Source: Virgibacillus_O xinjiangensis (GTDB taxonomy: Bacteria; Bacillota; Bacilli; Bacillales; Amphibacillaceae). From it: DNA of 64,000 bases. The stretch covers positions 1 to 64,000 of the forward strand of contig NZ_JBHRSA010000043.1 in assembly GCF_042643145.1 (NCBI RefSeq). The letters are read 5' to 3'. Positions 8,393-16,470 of the stretch are shown in pieces; position 1 is the stretch's first letter, and each line of letters starts with the position of its first letter. The notes beneath the pieces are model-generated. The model had not been told where the DNA came from, did not search any database, and saw only the letters and a list, made by a program, of their open reading frames with translations. The translations under genes and the position numbers were made by a program.

Positions 8393-8863
8393 ATGCAAGT
8401 GATCTATTTGAGCAAGGTGCCGGTGCTGACGAATGTGATGGACAGGTTGGAAGAGCAGAGGGATGTCGGGGTGCTGGAGGCCTTGGAATATACGGTGGAT
8501 GCTTTGGAGCAACTGCTGGAGCGGAAGCCGGATGTTGTGGTGTGGAATACGGAGGAAACTTCGCCTCTGGAAGTGCAGGCATTGATTACGGAGCTCAAGG
8601 AACGAAAATCCGGGATGGCTGTCATTTTGCTGACTGCGCCGCTTGGGGAGGATGAATTCCTCGATCATTTGACCATCAAGGCTAACGGACTGATCTGCCG
8701 GGATGAGCATGTGGCAGAGGAGACGGTCAAGGCTGTGCAGGCGGTCCGGGAGGGCGGATTCGTCATGCCAAAACGTAATTTGGATGGCTTCATCCAGCAG
8801 TTGAAAGAGTTGGAGGAAACAGAAATTCGAGGCGCTCGTGTGGGGGAAGAACAGAATGGATAG
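8393..8863 (+). CDS. stand-alone receiver-like protein
   Basis: A 156-residue protein resembling a response-regulator receiver fold (MQVIYLSKVPVLTNVMDRL; KPDVVVWNTE at the phospho-acceptor strand; AVILLTAPLGEDEFLDHL; ANGLICRDE). It lacks an output HTH. The phospho-acceptor position reads VVVWNTE rather than a clear Asp, so it may be a pseudo-receiver. It overlaps the NERD gene by 8 bases, so the two are probably co-translated. Confidence 0.6.
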   Translation: MQVIYLSKVPVLTNVMDRLEEQRDVGVLEALEYTVDALEQLLERKPDVVVWNTEETSPLEVQALITELKERKSGMAVILLTAPLGEDEFLDHLTIKANGLICRDEHVAEETVKAVQAVREGGFVMPKRNLDGFIQQLKELEETEIRGARVGEEQNG

Positions 8864-9701
8864 GTTCATCAATGGGTTGCTGCTGCTTTCTGGAAGTCTG
8901 GCTGTCATTCCGTTGCTTTTCCTATGGTCTCCATATGTCACGGTCGCAATACTGTTGATCGGTGTAGCCATACTCAAGTGGAAATACCCCGAACTGAAGG
9001 GGGCGGCGGGCGAGCGGTATGTGAACCGCCTGTTGAACAAGCTGGGTGAGGAATATACCGTGTTTGATGATCTCTATGTACCGAATGGAGATAAGGGAAT
9101 GACCCAGGTGGATCATGTGGTGACGTCTCCATACGGAATTTTCGTGATTGAGACGAAACACTATGATGGCTGGATTTTTGGCGGGGAAAAGCAGCAGTAC
9201 TGGACACAGGTGATTTATCAGCGGAAGGAGCGGCTGTATAATCCGATTCGCCAGAATGCTGGGCATATTCAGGCGTTAAGAGATTTTCTCGGAAAAGAGG
9301 GAAAATGGTTCCATTCCATTATCGCCTTTTCGCGAAGTTCGACCTTGAAATTCAAGCAAGAATTTGTAGCCGCAAGGGTTATACAGTTTCCTGAATTGGT
9401 AAAAATAATACGAGAACAAGGGGAAGCGAGGATGATCAATGATTCCGATTTGCAGGAAATCAACCACATGCTTGATGGTCTGGTCATCCAAGATAAGAAG
9501 GAAAAGCGGAAGGTCCGGAAGCAGCACGTCGCAGAGCTGAAGGCCAGGCAGAAAGAGAAGGCACGGACAGAGAAAGACAGGCTCAAGCAGAATCTGTGTC
9601 CGAAATGCGGCGGGAGCCTGACACGCCGCAAAGGCAAACACGGCGCATTCGACGGCTGCAGCAATTTCCCGAAATGCAGGTATACAAAAAAGGCTTCGTA
9701 A
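8856..9701 (+). CDS. membrane NERD-domain protein with C-terminal zinc ribbon
   Basis: 281 residues. Two N-terminal membrane segments (residues 5-40) precede a NERD nuclease-related domain (GAAGERYVNRLLNKLG, then TQVDHVVTSPYGIFVIETKH, where the Asp and Glu-x-Lys are the PD-(D/E)xK-like residues). A Lys-rich linker and a topoisomerase-type zinc ribbon (CPKCGG ... CSNFPKCRYTKK) complete it. The ATG at 8856 follows GGGGGAAG. NERD proteins are thought to act on DNA; the membrane anchor is typical in Bacilli. Substrate unknown. Confidence 0.85.
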   Translation: MDRFINGLLLLSGSLAVIPLLFLWSPYVTVAILLIGVAILKWKYPELKGAAGERYVNRLLNKLGEEYTVFDDLYVPNGDKGMTQVDHVVTSPYGIFVIETKHYDGWIFGGEKQQYWTQVIYQRKERLYNPIRQNAGHIQALRDFLGKEGKWFHSIIAFSRSSTLKFKQEFVAARVIQFPELVKIIREQGEARMINDSDLQEINHMLDGLVIQDKKEKRKVRKQHVAELKARQKEKARTEKDRLKQNLCPKCGGSLTRRKGKHGAFDGCSNFPKCRYTKKAS

Positions 9702-9718
9702 TGAGGATTTTTAATCCC

Positions 9719-9757
9719 ATAAAGGGGCCGAGAATGGGCATTCGAGCGGCCTTTTCA
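9719..9757 (+). terminator. probable terminator after the NERD gene
   Basis: AAAGGGGCCG / CGGCCTTTT hairpin with a two-base bulge and a T run. Confidence 0.6.
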
Positions 9758-9885
9758 AATATTGTCGAAGGGTTTTCTTCGTTTATTCCTTGCACTTTGT
9801 TCAAAAATAAGCGAACAGATGTTATACTCTATCAAGGAATTGTAATAATAAAGTACAATTCTCCATAAATGAAGGATGTTATAAA

Positions 9886-10566
9886 ATGACCAATAGGACA
9901 GTGGAATCTGTCATCGCCAGTTCTGTGGGAAAACTGTTGCGAGATCATTTCGGGAAGGGGCCGGAAGCCGTATTTGTTACGGTGGCCAAGCCTTTCATCA
10001 CGATTTATCTGCGCAATTTCATGGCCCCAATGGAAAAGGTGCTGCTGGATAAGGACAATGATATAAAAGTGCAGGATACCCGGGATGTACTGATGGAAAA
10101 ACTCCTTCCAGAAATCAATACAATCTTGTCGTCCGAAACGGGTGAAAGAATCGATCATATCTATTATGACTGGGCGCTCCCGAATCACAGTGGGGTGATT
10201 TTTGCAGAGATGGATATGGAAACTCCTGTAAACCAGGTGGATTATGATTATCCGGCCCGCGCAACGGTCCATCAGGAGATCGATCGAATTACCAGGGAGG
10301 CACAAAAGCCGCCACATAACCTGAAGTCGTTCATGCTGAATACACGGACATTATTCACCAGACGCGAGGATATTCTCGTGATGATCGAGCGTGAGCTGAT
10401 CGAGAATGGATTCGAGGAAGAGCTCCGCCTGGCTAAACGCAGGCTGGAGAAAAGGCTGCTGAATATAGATTTATTGGAAACAGAGCTCGGTCAGAAAATC
10501 GAGGATGTATTCGTAGATTGGAATTTCGATAATGATACAGGATATATGATATTCATCCTGAAATAA
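9886..10566 (+). CDS. MpsC-family (DUF2294) protein, two-domain
   Basis: 226 residues made of two similar halves of about 110 residues. Each has the DUF2294/MpsC pattern: basic helix near the start, VFVTVAKPFITIYLRNFMAPMEK in the first half, and a terminal VDWNFDNDTGYMIFIL in the second (YYDWALPNHSGVIFAEM in the first). Relatives are named for a Na-translocating system, but their biochemical role is not established. Monocistronic, closed by a strong terminator. Confidence 0.75.
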   Translation: MTNRTVESVIASSVGKLLRDHFGKGPEAVFVTVAKPFITIYLRNFMAPMEKVLLDKDNDIKVQDTRDVLMEKLLPEINTILSSETGERIDHIYYDWALPNHSGVIFAEMDMETPVNQVDYDYPARATVHQEIDRITREAQKPPHNLKSFMLNTRTLFTRREDILVMIERELIENGFEEELRLAKRRLEKRLLNIDLLETELGQKIEDVFVDWNFDNDTGYMIFILK

Positions 10567-10611
10567 AAATAGAGAATTGGCGGGAATAACCGGACAATAG
10601 TGCCGGGATAT

Positions 10612-10656
10612 AAGCCGAAAAGGGATAGATGACACCCCTTTTCGGCTTTTTTTATT
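10612..10656 (+). terminator. rho-independent terminator
   Basis: AAGCCGAAAAGGG / CCCTTTTCGGCTT stem with a seven-T run. Confidence 0.92.
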
Positions 10657-10663
10657 GCCTGGG

Positions 10664-10738
10664 CATAAAGCACTAAGACTAATAGAGCGGGAGATCCCGA
10701 GTACACAACGGGAGTCGACCCTTCCGCGTGCTTTTAGG
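10664..10738 (+). ncRNA. possible structured leader RNA
   Basis: A closing stem AAAGCAC / GTGCTTT encloses a CGGG-AGAT-CCCG hairpin and a weak GGGAGTCGACCC element, about 30 nt upstream of a 55-codon gene. It matches no riboswitch I know. It could be a leader or a chance fold. Confidence 0.25.
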
Positions 10739-10766
10739 GCATTTGGAATACGAGAGAGGTGATTGA

Positions 10767-10934
10767 ATGTATAAAATCATTGCCAAGGGAGGCAGCCAAG
10801 CAGAGATCTATTTGGCCTCCGAAGGAAACGTGATTTTATTTGAAACACTGGAAGAAGCCGAACAGTTCCTGAAGCAGGTTGAAGATGGAAAAAACCTGCC
10901 CAAAAACTATGAATGGGTTATTGTGCAAGCATAA
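10767..10934 (+). CDS. small hypothetical protein
   Basis: A 55-residue ORF with GAGAGAGGTG placed 5 nt before ATG. It starts MYKIIAKGGSQAEIYLAS and looks like a compact alpha/beta protein with an acidic helix (ETLEEAEQFLKQVEDG). Unrecognised. The 267 bases downstream, before the lectin gene, contain only a small GGCAGC/GCTGCC hairpin. Confidence 0.6.
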   Translation: MYKIIAKGGSQAEIYLASEGNVILFETLEEAEQFLKQVEDGKNLPKNYEWVIVQA

Positions 10935-11204
10935 TTTCCCAAGCAGGGAAGATAGGTGTTAATCAGGCAGCACAACTGCTGCCCGGCATGCCTGGGATGG
11001 GACGAGAAGGCGTCAAAAGGTGAACATAGCCACTCACTGGAACCTTATTAGAATCGGTTGAAAAAAGAATAGGAACAATGGATGGAGAGAAGCGGCCAGC
11101 AAATGATCAGCTTCTCTATTTTTGCTGTGCTTGCTGAACATAAAAGGATCATGATCACATTCCTTTTTCTGTGCATATGTTAGAGAAAAAGTGGAGGTAT
11201 CATG

Positions 11205-12410
11205 ATGTATAACTACCCGTATTATTATCCAGTCCCAACCCCTTTGCCTGTTTATCCATATGGGCCGTCTCAAGATATGCGTCAGCAAGCGAATGCCCAG
11301 CAAATTATGCAGCGACTTCGTACAGAACATAGCAATTTATATTCCCAGCTACAGCAAGCTGGAATGAACAGGCAATTGATCGAATACGCATTTTTCTTCA
11401 TCGTGAATTACACGCTTAACCAAGCGAATACGAATCAATCGGCCGCGCAGATCTATCAGCAATTCCAAAGACAGGTACCATGGTTTGCCTTGTTGTTCAC
11501 GCAACTCAATGTACCAAGAAATCTTATGGACCGCGTACTGACTCGTGTCATTGAAATTGTTTTGGAGATGCTCCAGGAAGATACTCCCGGCCCCGGTGGT
11601 GGATGGCAAGGCTGGGAAAGCTTAGGAGGAGTATTGACATCAGCTCCTGCCGTTTCCTCTTGGCAAAATAACCGACTCGATGTATTCGCTCGTGGTACGG
11701 ACGATGCACTTTATCATATTTGGTGGAATGGCAGCAGTTGGAGTGGCTGGGAAAGTCTTGGTGGAGTGTTGACGTCCCCTCCAGCAGCCGTTTCTTGGGG
11801 ACCGAACCGGATCGATGTGTTTGTTCGTGGAACAGACAATGCACTTTATCATAGATGGTGGGACGGCAACAGTTGGAGTGGTTGGGAAAGCCTTGGCGGA
11901 GTGCTGACGAGTGGTCCGGCAGCCTCTTCTCGCAGAAACAACCAGATTGACGTTTTTGCAAGAGGCGCTGGGAACCGACTTTATAAACGGACATGGAATG
12001 GCTCACGCTGGGAAGAGTGGGAAGATCTTGGTGGTACATTGACCTCAGAACCAGCCGCTGTTTCTTGGGGGCCGAATCGAATCGATGTGTTTGCCAGGGG
12101 ACAGAATAACAACCTCATCCATCGATGGTGGAATGGGAGGACGTGGAGTAATTGGGAAAACCTGGGCGGAACCTTAACAAGTGCCCCTGCGGTATCCTCC
12201 AGACGTCCGAACCGCTTAGAAGTCTTTGCAAGAGGTACAGGAAACCGGCTGTACCGAAGAGAATGGAACGGCAGCCGCTGGGGAGGATGGCAGAACATCG
12301 GTGGCAGCTTGACCTCGGCACCTGCCGCTGTCTCTTGGGGGCCAAACCGTACCGATGTGTTTGCGAGAGGAAATAACCAGGACCTTATCCATTTATGGCA
12401 AGGACAGTAA
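11205..12410 (+). CDS. PLL-type beta-propeller lectin with novel N-terminal domain
   Basis: A 401-residue protein. Residues 1-130 are Tyr/Pro-rich at the very start, then helical and Gln-rich (ANAQQIMQRLRTEHSNLYSQL); no family recognised and no signal peptide. From about residue 130 come six repeats of about 45 residues, for example GWESLGGVLTSAPAVSS ... DVFARGTDDALYHIWWNG. They have the SWGPNR and RGTDNALYHRWW motifs of Photorhabdus/tectonin-like fucose-binding lectins. Such proteins form bladed propellers that bind fucose or other glycans. The ATG at 11205 is 7 nt from GGAGG; an adjacent ATG at 11202 is possible. The last repeat is shortened. Confidence 0.85.
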   Translation: MYNYPYYYPVPTPLPVYPYGPSQDMRQQANAQQIMQRLRTEHSNLYSQLQQAGMNRQLIEYAFFFIVNYTLNQANTNQSAAQIYQQFQRQVPWFALLFTQLNVPRNLMDRVLTRVIEIVLEMLQEDTPGPGGGWQGWESLGGVLTSAPAVSSWQNNRLDVFARGTDDALYHIWWNGSSWSGWESLGGVLTSPPAAVSWGPNRIDVFVRGTDNALYHRWWDGNSWSGWESLGGVLTSGPAASSRRNNQIDVFARGAGNRLYKRTWNGSRWEEWEDLGGTLTSEPAAVSWGPNRIDVFARGQNNNLIHRWWNGRTWSNWENLGGTLTSAPAVSSRRPNRLEVFARGTGNRLYRREWNGSRWGGWQNIGGSLTSAPAAVSWGPNRTDVFARGNNQDLIHLWQGQ

Positions 12411-12421
12411 AGTGATAGAGA

Positions 12422-12452
12422 GGGTTTGAGTGTGATCTCAAATCCTTTTTTT
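12422..12452 (+). terminator. terminator after the lectin gene
   Basis: GGGTTTGAG / CTCAAATCC hairpin plus seven T. Confidence 0.85.
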
Positions 12453-12515
12453 CATATCTAGAAGAGGGCCAAAAAATCAAATGCATGTAGTTTTTCACAG
12501 CATATGATCAACTGA

Positions 12516-12896
12516 TCAGCAATTACAGATCATCACCACATTTCCGTCAGGGTCTTTGATATTAAACCAAGCGGTATCTCCTGCCCATTCTATTTCTCTC
12601 ACAATATCTATCCCTTTGTCTTTAATATATTCATATGCTTCTTCAATGGTTGGAGCATATAAATTAAAAATGGGATTGGCACTTGGACTGTGTGTGAACG
12701 CAGGAGCAAAGGTGTGGTCATCCAACGTCAGGGAAGTTGTCCCTGTTATGGGGATGTTGAAGACAGGTGAAGTCACTTGGTCCAAGTCAATATCCAGGCC
12801 TAATAAGTCAGTGTACCATTTTGCTGATTCTTTTAAATTTGTAACATGGACAAACACGCCATTCATCTGGTTTTTTATAGGTGGCTTTTTTGTCAT
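12516..12896 (-). CDS. VOC (glyoxalase/bleomycin-resistance) family protein
   Basis: 126 residues: NQMNGVFVHVTNLKESAKWY, YTDLLGLDIDLDQV and a C-terminal GDTAWFNIKDPDGNVVMIC are classic vicinal-oxygen-chelate signatures. One betaalphabetabetabeta pair is present. Start chosen at MTKKPP, with AGAGGT 9 nt upstream. Longer in-frame starts reach 12950. Substrate cannot be deduced. Confidence 0.85.
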   Translation of the reverse strand: MTKKPPIKNQMNGVFVHVTNLKESAKWYTDLLGLDIDLDQVTSPVFNIPITGTTSLTLDDHTFAPAFTHSPSANPIFNLYAPTIEEAYEYIKDKGIDIVREIEWAGDTAWFNIKDPDGNVVMICNC

Positions 12897-13006
12897 TTTA
12901 TTGATACCTCTTTCTTTTATCATCAACGTTCGAAAAACATTGGGAGACATAAAAAGCAGATGATTCTTTGACTCTTACCTATTCTGCCTCTTTACTTCTA
13001 TAAGTA

Positions 13007-13636
13007 ATGGCCATTCTCCTTCTTTGTATCCAAGCCGCCAGTATTGCTGTCGCCGCCACATTAATGTACACCGCTCCCGTGTTTGTCCTTCTAATCTCCT
13101 TTCTATTGCGAATGGAACGTTCGACATGGTTGAAATGGGGATGCATTTCCAGTGTGCTGATAGGGATTGTCCTGCTTACAGGCGCCTACAGCCCTGATTC
13201 GATTTCCGTAAGTTTACTAGGAGCTTCGGCAGGTCTTGCTGCGGGTCTTTCCTATGCATTGTTCATCTTCGGGTTTAAAAATGCCTCTTCGATCGGAAAG
13301 CCGCAGACTACGCTAACCATCGCCTTTTTTTCATTTTGTCTGATCCTTTTTCTGGTGGTAGACAGGGAAGAAGCAGTTAGCGTCATGACGTCGAACGACA
13401 TCGGGTGGTTTCTTCTGTTAGGGGGGGTGGGTGCTGGAATTTCATTTATATTATACGTGATTGGTATTCGACGGACGACTCCCGCCACTGCTTCGATGGT
13501 CGCCATGGTCGAGCCGGTGACAGCTTCATTATTCGGCGTTCTGCTGATGGGAGATCATTTGACCATCATCCAACTTTTTGGAATGGTACTTATCTTGGTG
13601 ACGGTGTCCATACTTAGTGTGAAGCAGTCTGACTGA
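13007..13636 (+). pseudogene. 5'-truncated EamA/DMT-family transporter
   Basis: 209 codons covering only about the last seven membrane segments of a drug/metabolite transporter (VAATLMYTAPVFVLL, then AGLSYALFIFGF and TTPATASMVAMVEPVTASLFG). Full-length EamA transporters have about 300 residues and ten segments. An in-frame TAA lies two codons before the first ATG, and no ribosome site or N-terminal part is visible in the roughly 110 bases upstream. Most likely a decayed gene whose 5' third was deleted. Confidence 0.7.
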
Positions 13637-13659
13637 GAAAGTTCGTGCTTTCATCCAGT

Positions 13660-13708
13660 GCAGCCATCATGCATTCCCCAGTCGGAGGGAAAGCATGATG
13701 GCTGCTTT
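13660..13708. terminator. hairpin shared by EamA remnant and ctaG ends
   Basis: GCAGCCATCATGC / GCATGATGGCTGC stem then a TTTA tract on the plus strand. The stem overlaps the last codons of the convergent CtaG gene. Confidence 0.7.
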
Positions 13709-14452
13709 ATGAAGAATCAGCATCAGAGTGCCTGCGGTGATTTGATCCCAGCGCGTATTGAATGGCGGGGGAAGCAGGCTCAAGGTACCAGCCTGTTCAG
13801 GAAGGCAAAGGGCTGCGGTCATTTGAGAAAGATAGGGATTCGATGTACCGTCGATGATCGCCAATAAGATGAACAGCAGGCATGCTGGCATGAGGACCGA
13901 AACGCTCATCCAGAGGTATCTTCTCAGCGGCTCCTTGCTTAGACGCTGTGATGGGTCGGGCGAGATGATCGGCCACCACATGCTGCATGCGAGCAATAAT
14001 AGAAGCAAGGTATATCCATGCTGCAGAGCGGTGTGCTGGGTGATTGCCGATAGGACAGGGGGGAGGTGATATAAGAGGAAGAACAGGGCGAACAGCAGTA
14101 ATGCCAGCTTGGACGGAAAGGTGAACTTTTTCAGCAACGGCATGGACTTGATTTTTTTGAAAAAGTGAACAGGAATTCCGGCCAACAACAGGGGCGGCAC
14201 GATGAAAAAGAGCAGGCTCATCTGGATCATGTGCAAACTGAAAGAGAGGTGGCTGAGACTGGCTAATGGACTGCCTGTTAATAAAAACAACAAACAAAGG
14301 GATGCTAGGAAAAGGAGCGGTTTTTTGTCCGTACGCTTGGCAGCAGGGGTTTTCCTGTAGAAATAGCAATAAATGATGGCGATGACTGCAAGACAGAGGA
14401 ACAGAGGGACATTCCATACCAGCAACTCTGGAAGAAAGAAAGCAAACGGCAT
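13667..14452 (-). CDS. ctaG: CtaG-like cytochrome c oxidase assembly protein
   Basis: A 261-residue protein with about seven hydrophobic segments and CtaG/YtkA-region motifs: HMIQMSLLFFIVPPLLLAGIP, LLFALFFLLYHLPP and YTLLLLLLACSMWWPI. CtaG is needed to assemble active caa3 oxidase. Here the gene stands alone, away from a cta operon, so it may be a second copy. A GGAGGATGTC site precedes ATG. Its C-terminus is encoded within a terminator stem shared with the convergent gene. Confidence 0.8.
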   Translation of the reverse strand: MPFAFFLPELLVWNVPLFLCLAVIAIIYCYFYRKTPAAKRTDKKPLLFLASLCLLFLLTGSPLASLSHLSFSLHMIQMSLLFFIVPPLLLAGIPVHFFKKIKSMPLLKKFTFPSKLALLLFALFFLLYHLPPVLSAITQHTALQHGYTLLLLLLACSMWWPIISPDPSQRLSKEPLRRYLWMSVSVLMPACLLFILLAIIDGTSNPYLSQMTAALCLPEQAGTLSLLPPPFNTRWDQITAGTLMLILHKAAIMLSLRLGNA

Positions 14453-14567
14453 GACATCCTCCTTTATTCATGATGAAAGTGCTCTCGCGAAACAGGTGGA
14501 TTATATAGTGTATGAAATGGGAATAATATATAGAAGCAATAAATGAAGATAAGCACGACCCGCGGCG

Positions 14568-14772
14568 CCCGCTCAGGCCGTGGAGGTCGCCACTCGGTCC
14601 GCAGCATGCAGCACTCGGGCCACGGAGGTCGCCACTCGGTCGCCGGCATGCAGCACTCAGGCCGTGGAGGTCGCCACTCGGTCCGCAGCATGCAGCACCC
14701 AGGCCACAGCATCCGCCACTCGGTCGCCGGCATGCAGCACTCGGGCCACAGCACAGCACCCGGCCCGCGCGC
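14568..14772 (-). repeat. 21-nt GGCCYGAGTG repeat array (copy 3)
   Basis: About ten 21-nt units in the opposite orientation to copy 2. Alternating unit types (CACTCGGTCCGC-like and CACTCGGGCCAC-like) give a 42-nt higher-order period. GC-rich; between ctaG and the DnaA-box-like cluster. Confidence 0.85.
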
Positions 14773-14821
14773 CAACAACTACACCTCACCCAACCACACT
14801 CCCATCGACCACATTCGACAA

Positions 14822-14885
14822 TAATCCACAAACTACCCACAGCTTGTCCATAACTTATCCACAGTTGTCCACAGACTTATGCACA
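14822..14885 (+). promoter_or_regulatory. array of six DnaA-box-like 9-mers
   Basis: Six same-orientation 9-mers: TAATCCACA (14822), CTACCCACA (14833), TTGTCCATA (14844), TTATCCACA (14855), TTGTCCACA (14865) and TTATGCACA (14877). Two match TTATNCACA perfectly; the others have one or two changes. Spacing is 10-12 bp, one helical turn. This could be a DnaA-binding cluster of the kind that titrates or regulates DnaA; no dnaA or dnaN lies nearby. Confidence 0.6.
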
Positions 14886-14912
14886 AAAAACCGGGCGATC
14901 GCCCGGTTTTTC
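14886..14912 (-). terminator. gntP terminator
   Basis: Perfect palindrome AAACCGGGCGATCGCCCGGTTT flanked by A and T runs, just past the gntP stop on the minus strand. Confidence 0.85.
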
Positions 14913-14923
14913 ACAGTTGCTTA

Positions 14924-16267
14924 TTAAGTTATAAACAGTCCTAAGATCAATGCGACTCCGAGACCGACGAGACCAATGAGTGTTTCCATGACGGTCCAGG
15001 TTTTCAAGGTGTCTTTTACGTCAATGCCGAAGAATCGGTTGACGAGCCAGAATCCGGAGTCGTTGACGTGTGACAGCACGGTTGCACCGGCCGCGATGGA
15101 GATAACGATCAGTCCAAGTACAGGGCCTTCCATTCCAGTGATTTCAATAACCGGGGAGATGAGCCCGGCTGCGGTTACCATGGATACAGTGGCAGAACCC
15201 TGTGCGACACGTACGACGGCTGCGATCAGGAATGCCAGCAAGATCGGGGGCAGTGGCGACCCGGCCATCATTTCACCGAGAACATCACCGACACCAGAGT
15301 CGATCAGAACTTGCTTGAACACACCACCTGCACCAGTTACCAGGATGATGATACCGGCTGGTTCGAGTGCTTTCGTAGCGATGTCTTGAACTTCCTGTCT
15401 GCTGTATCCTCGTTTCGTTCCGAGGAATGTGAATGTCAGCAGCGTAGCGATGGTGAGTGCGACAATCGGATTACCGATGAACGTGGTGATCTCACGCGCA
15501 ATATGCCCTTCTGCGAAAATCACAGTGGATAACGTGTTGATAAGAATCAACACGAGTGGAACGAGAATGATACTGGCAATCAGACCGAAGCCTGGCAAAT
15601 CTTTTTCATATTCCTTGTCCTCAAAATTCATGTAGTCCGGCACGGTCGCATGGATGCGGTTTGCAATATAGCGGCCGAACAATGGACCTGCGATGATCAT
15701 GGATGGGATCCCGGCCATGATACCGAAGAGAATGACCCAGCCAAGCTCTGCGCCGATCAGGTCGGCAACAGCAATCGGCCCCGGGGTCGGTGGTATGTAG
15801 CTGTGTGTGACTGCAAGACCGGCGAGCAGCGGAATACCATAGTACAATAGCGATTTGCCGGTTTTCTTTGCAAGCCCATACACGATTGGCACAAGGATGA
15901 TGAAACCGACATCAAAAAATACCGGAATAGCGACCAAGAACCCGGCGATTCCCAACGCCCACTGGGAGCGGTCTTCACCGAATTTTTTCAGCAAGGTCTG
16001 TGCGAGGCGTTCGACCCCTCCGGAGACCTCAAGCATCTTTCCGAACATGGAACCGAGACCGACGACAATGGCGACGAAGCCAAGTGTTCCTCCCATCCCG
16101 CTTTCCACGGTTTCTATTACTTCATTAAGCGGCATGCCAGCGGCGATACCAACTAGTAAACTGACAATCATCAAAGATACGAACGCATGCAGTTTGGTGC
16201 GAATCACTAGATATAATAGCCCAAAAATACCAGCTACAGCGATGAGTATTAACATAGTAGATGACAT
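14924..16267 (-). CDS. gntP: GntP-family gluconate:H+ symporter
   Basis: A 447-residue permease with about twelve membrane segments and GntP signatures: GGTLGFVAIVVGLGSMFGKM, PVFFDVGFIILVP, THSYIPPTPGPIAVA and LSHVNDSGFWLVNRFFG. The family carries gluconate, idonate, fructuronate or D-serine by proton symport. It is divergent from an RpiR regulator that probably controls it. No gluconate kinase or 6-phosphogluconate dehydrogenase is adjacent, so the substrate should be called gluconate-like. Confidence 0.9.
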   Translation of the reverse strand: MSSTMLILIAVAGIFGLLYLVIRTKLHAFVSLMIVSLLVGIAAGMPLNEVIETVESGMGGTLGFVAIVVGLGSMFGKMLEVSGGVERLAQTLLKKFGEDRSQWALGIAGFLVAIPVFFDVGFIILVPIVYGLAKKTGKSLLYYGIPLLAGLAVTHSYIPPTPGPIAVADLIGAELGWVILFGIMAGIPSMIIAGPLFGRYIANRIHATVPDYMNFEDKEYEKDLPGFGLIASIILVPLVLILINTLSTVIFAEGHIAREITTFIGNPIVALTIATLLTFTFLGTKRGYSRQEVQDIATKALEPAGIIILVTGAGGVFKQVLIDSGVGDVLGEMMAGSPLPPILLAFLIAAVVRVAQGSATVSMVTAAGLISPVIEITGMEGPVLGLIVISIAAGATVLSHVNDSGFWLVNRFFGIDVKDTLKTWTVMETLIGLVGLGVALILGLFIT

Positions 16268-16340
16268 GTAACCCTTCCCCCTCTATTGTTGTCTGAATCT
16301 GTCGGATGTTGATAAAAATTCTGCAAAACTTATGATACAT

Positions 16341-16414
16341 GAAAATTATTTCCGTAGCAATCGCTTTCAGGAAAATATTTTTTCTGGTGAAAACGATTTA
16401 AAAAATATTTTCCT
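16341..16414. promoter_or_regulatory. inverted-repeat operator region between gntP and rpiR
   Basis: A 15-bp arm AGGAAAATATTTTTT (16369-16383) is repeated in inverse as AAAAAATATTTTCCT (16400-16414). A third, related GAAAATTATTTCC lies at 16341. Each arm is itself near-palindromic. The position between divergent genes suits autoregulation by the RpiR protein. Confidence 0.55.
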
Positions 16415-16470
16415 TTTTGCTGGATTCATATTAAGATAGAAAAATAGGAAATTCGGAAGGGGGGAGCACA

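Noticed and set aside
14543..14927. Plus-strand ORFs of 93 and 115 codons across a 21-nt array
   Set aside because: Open only because the period is seven codons; no start signal.
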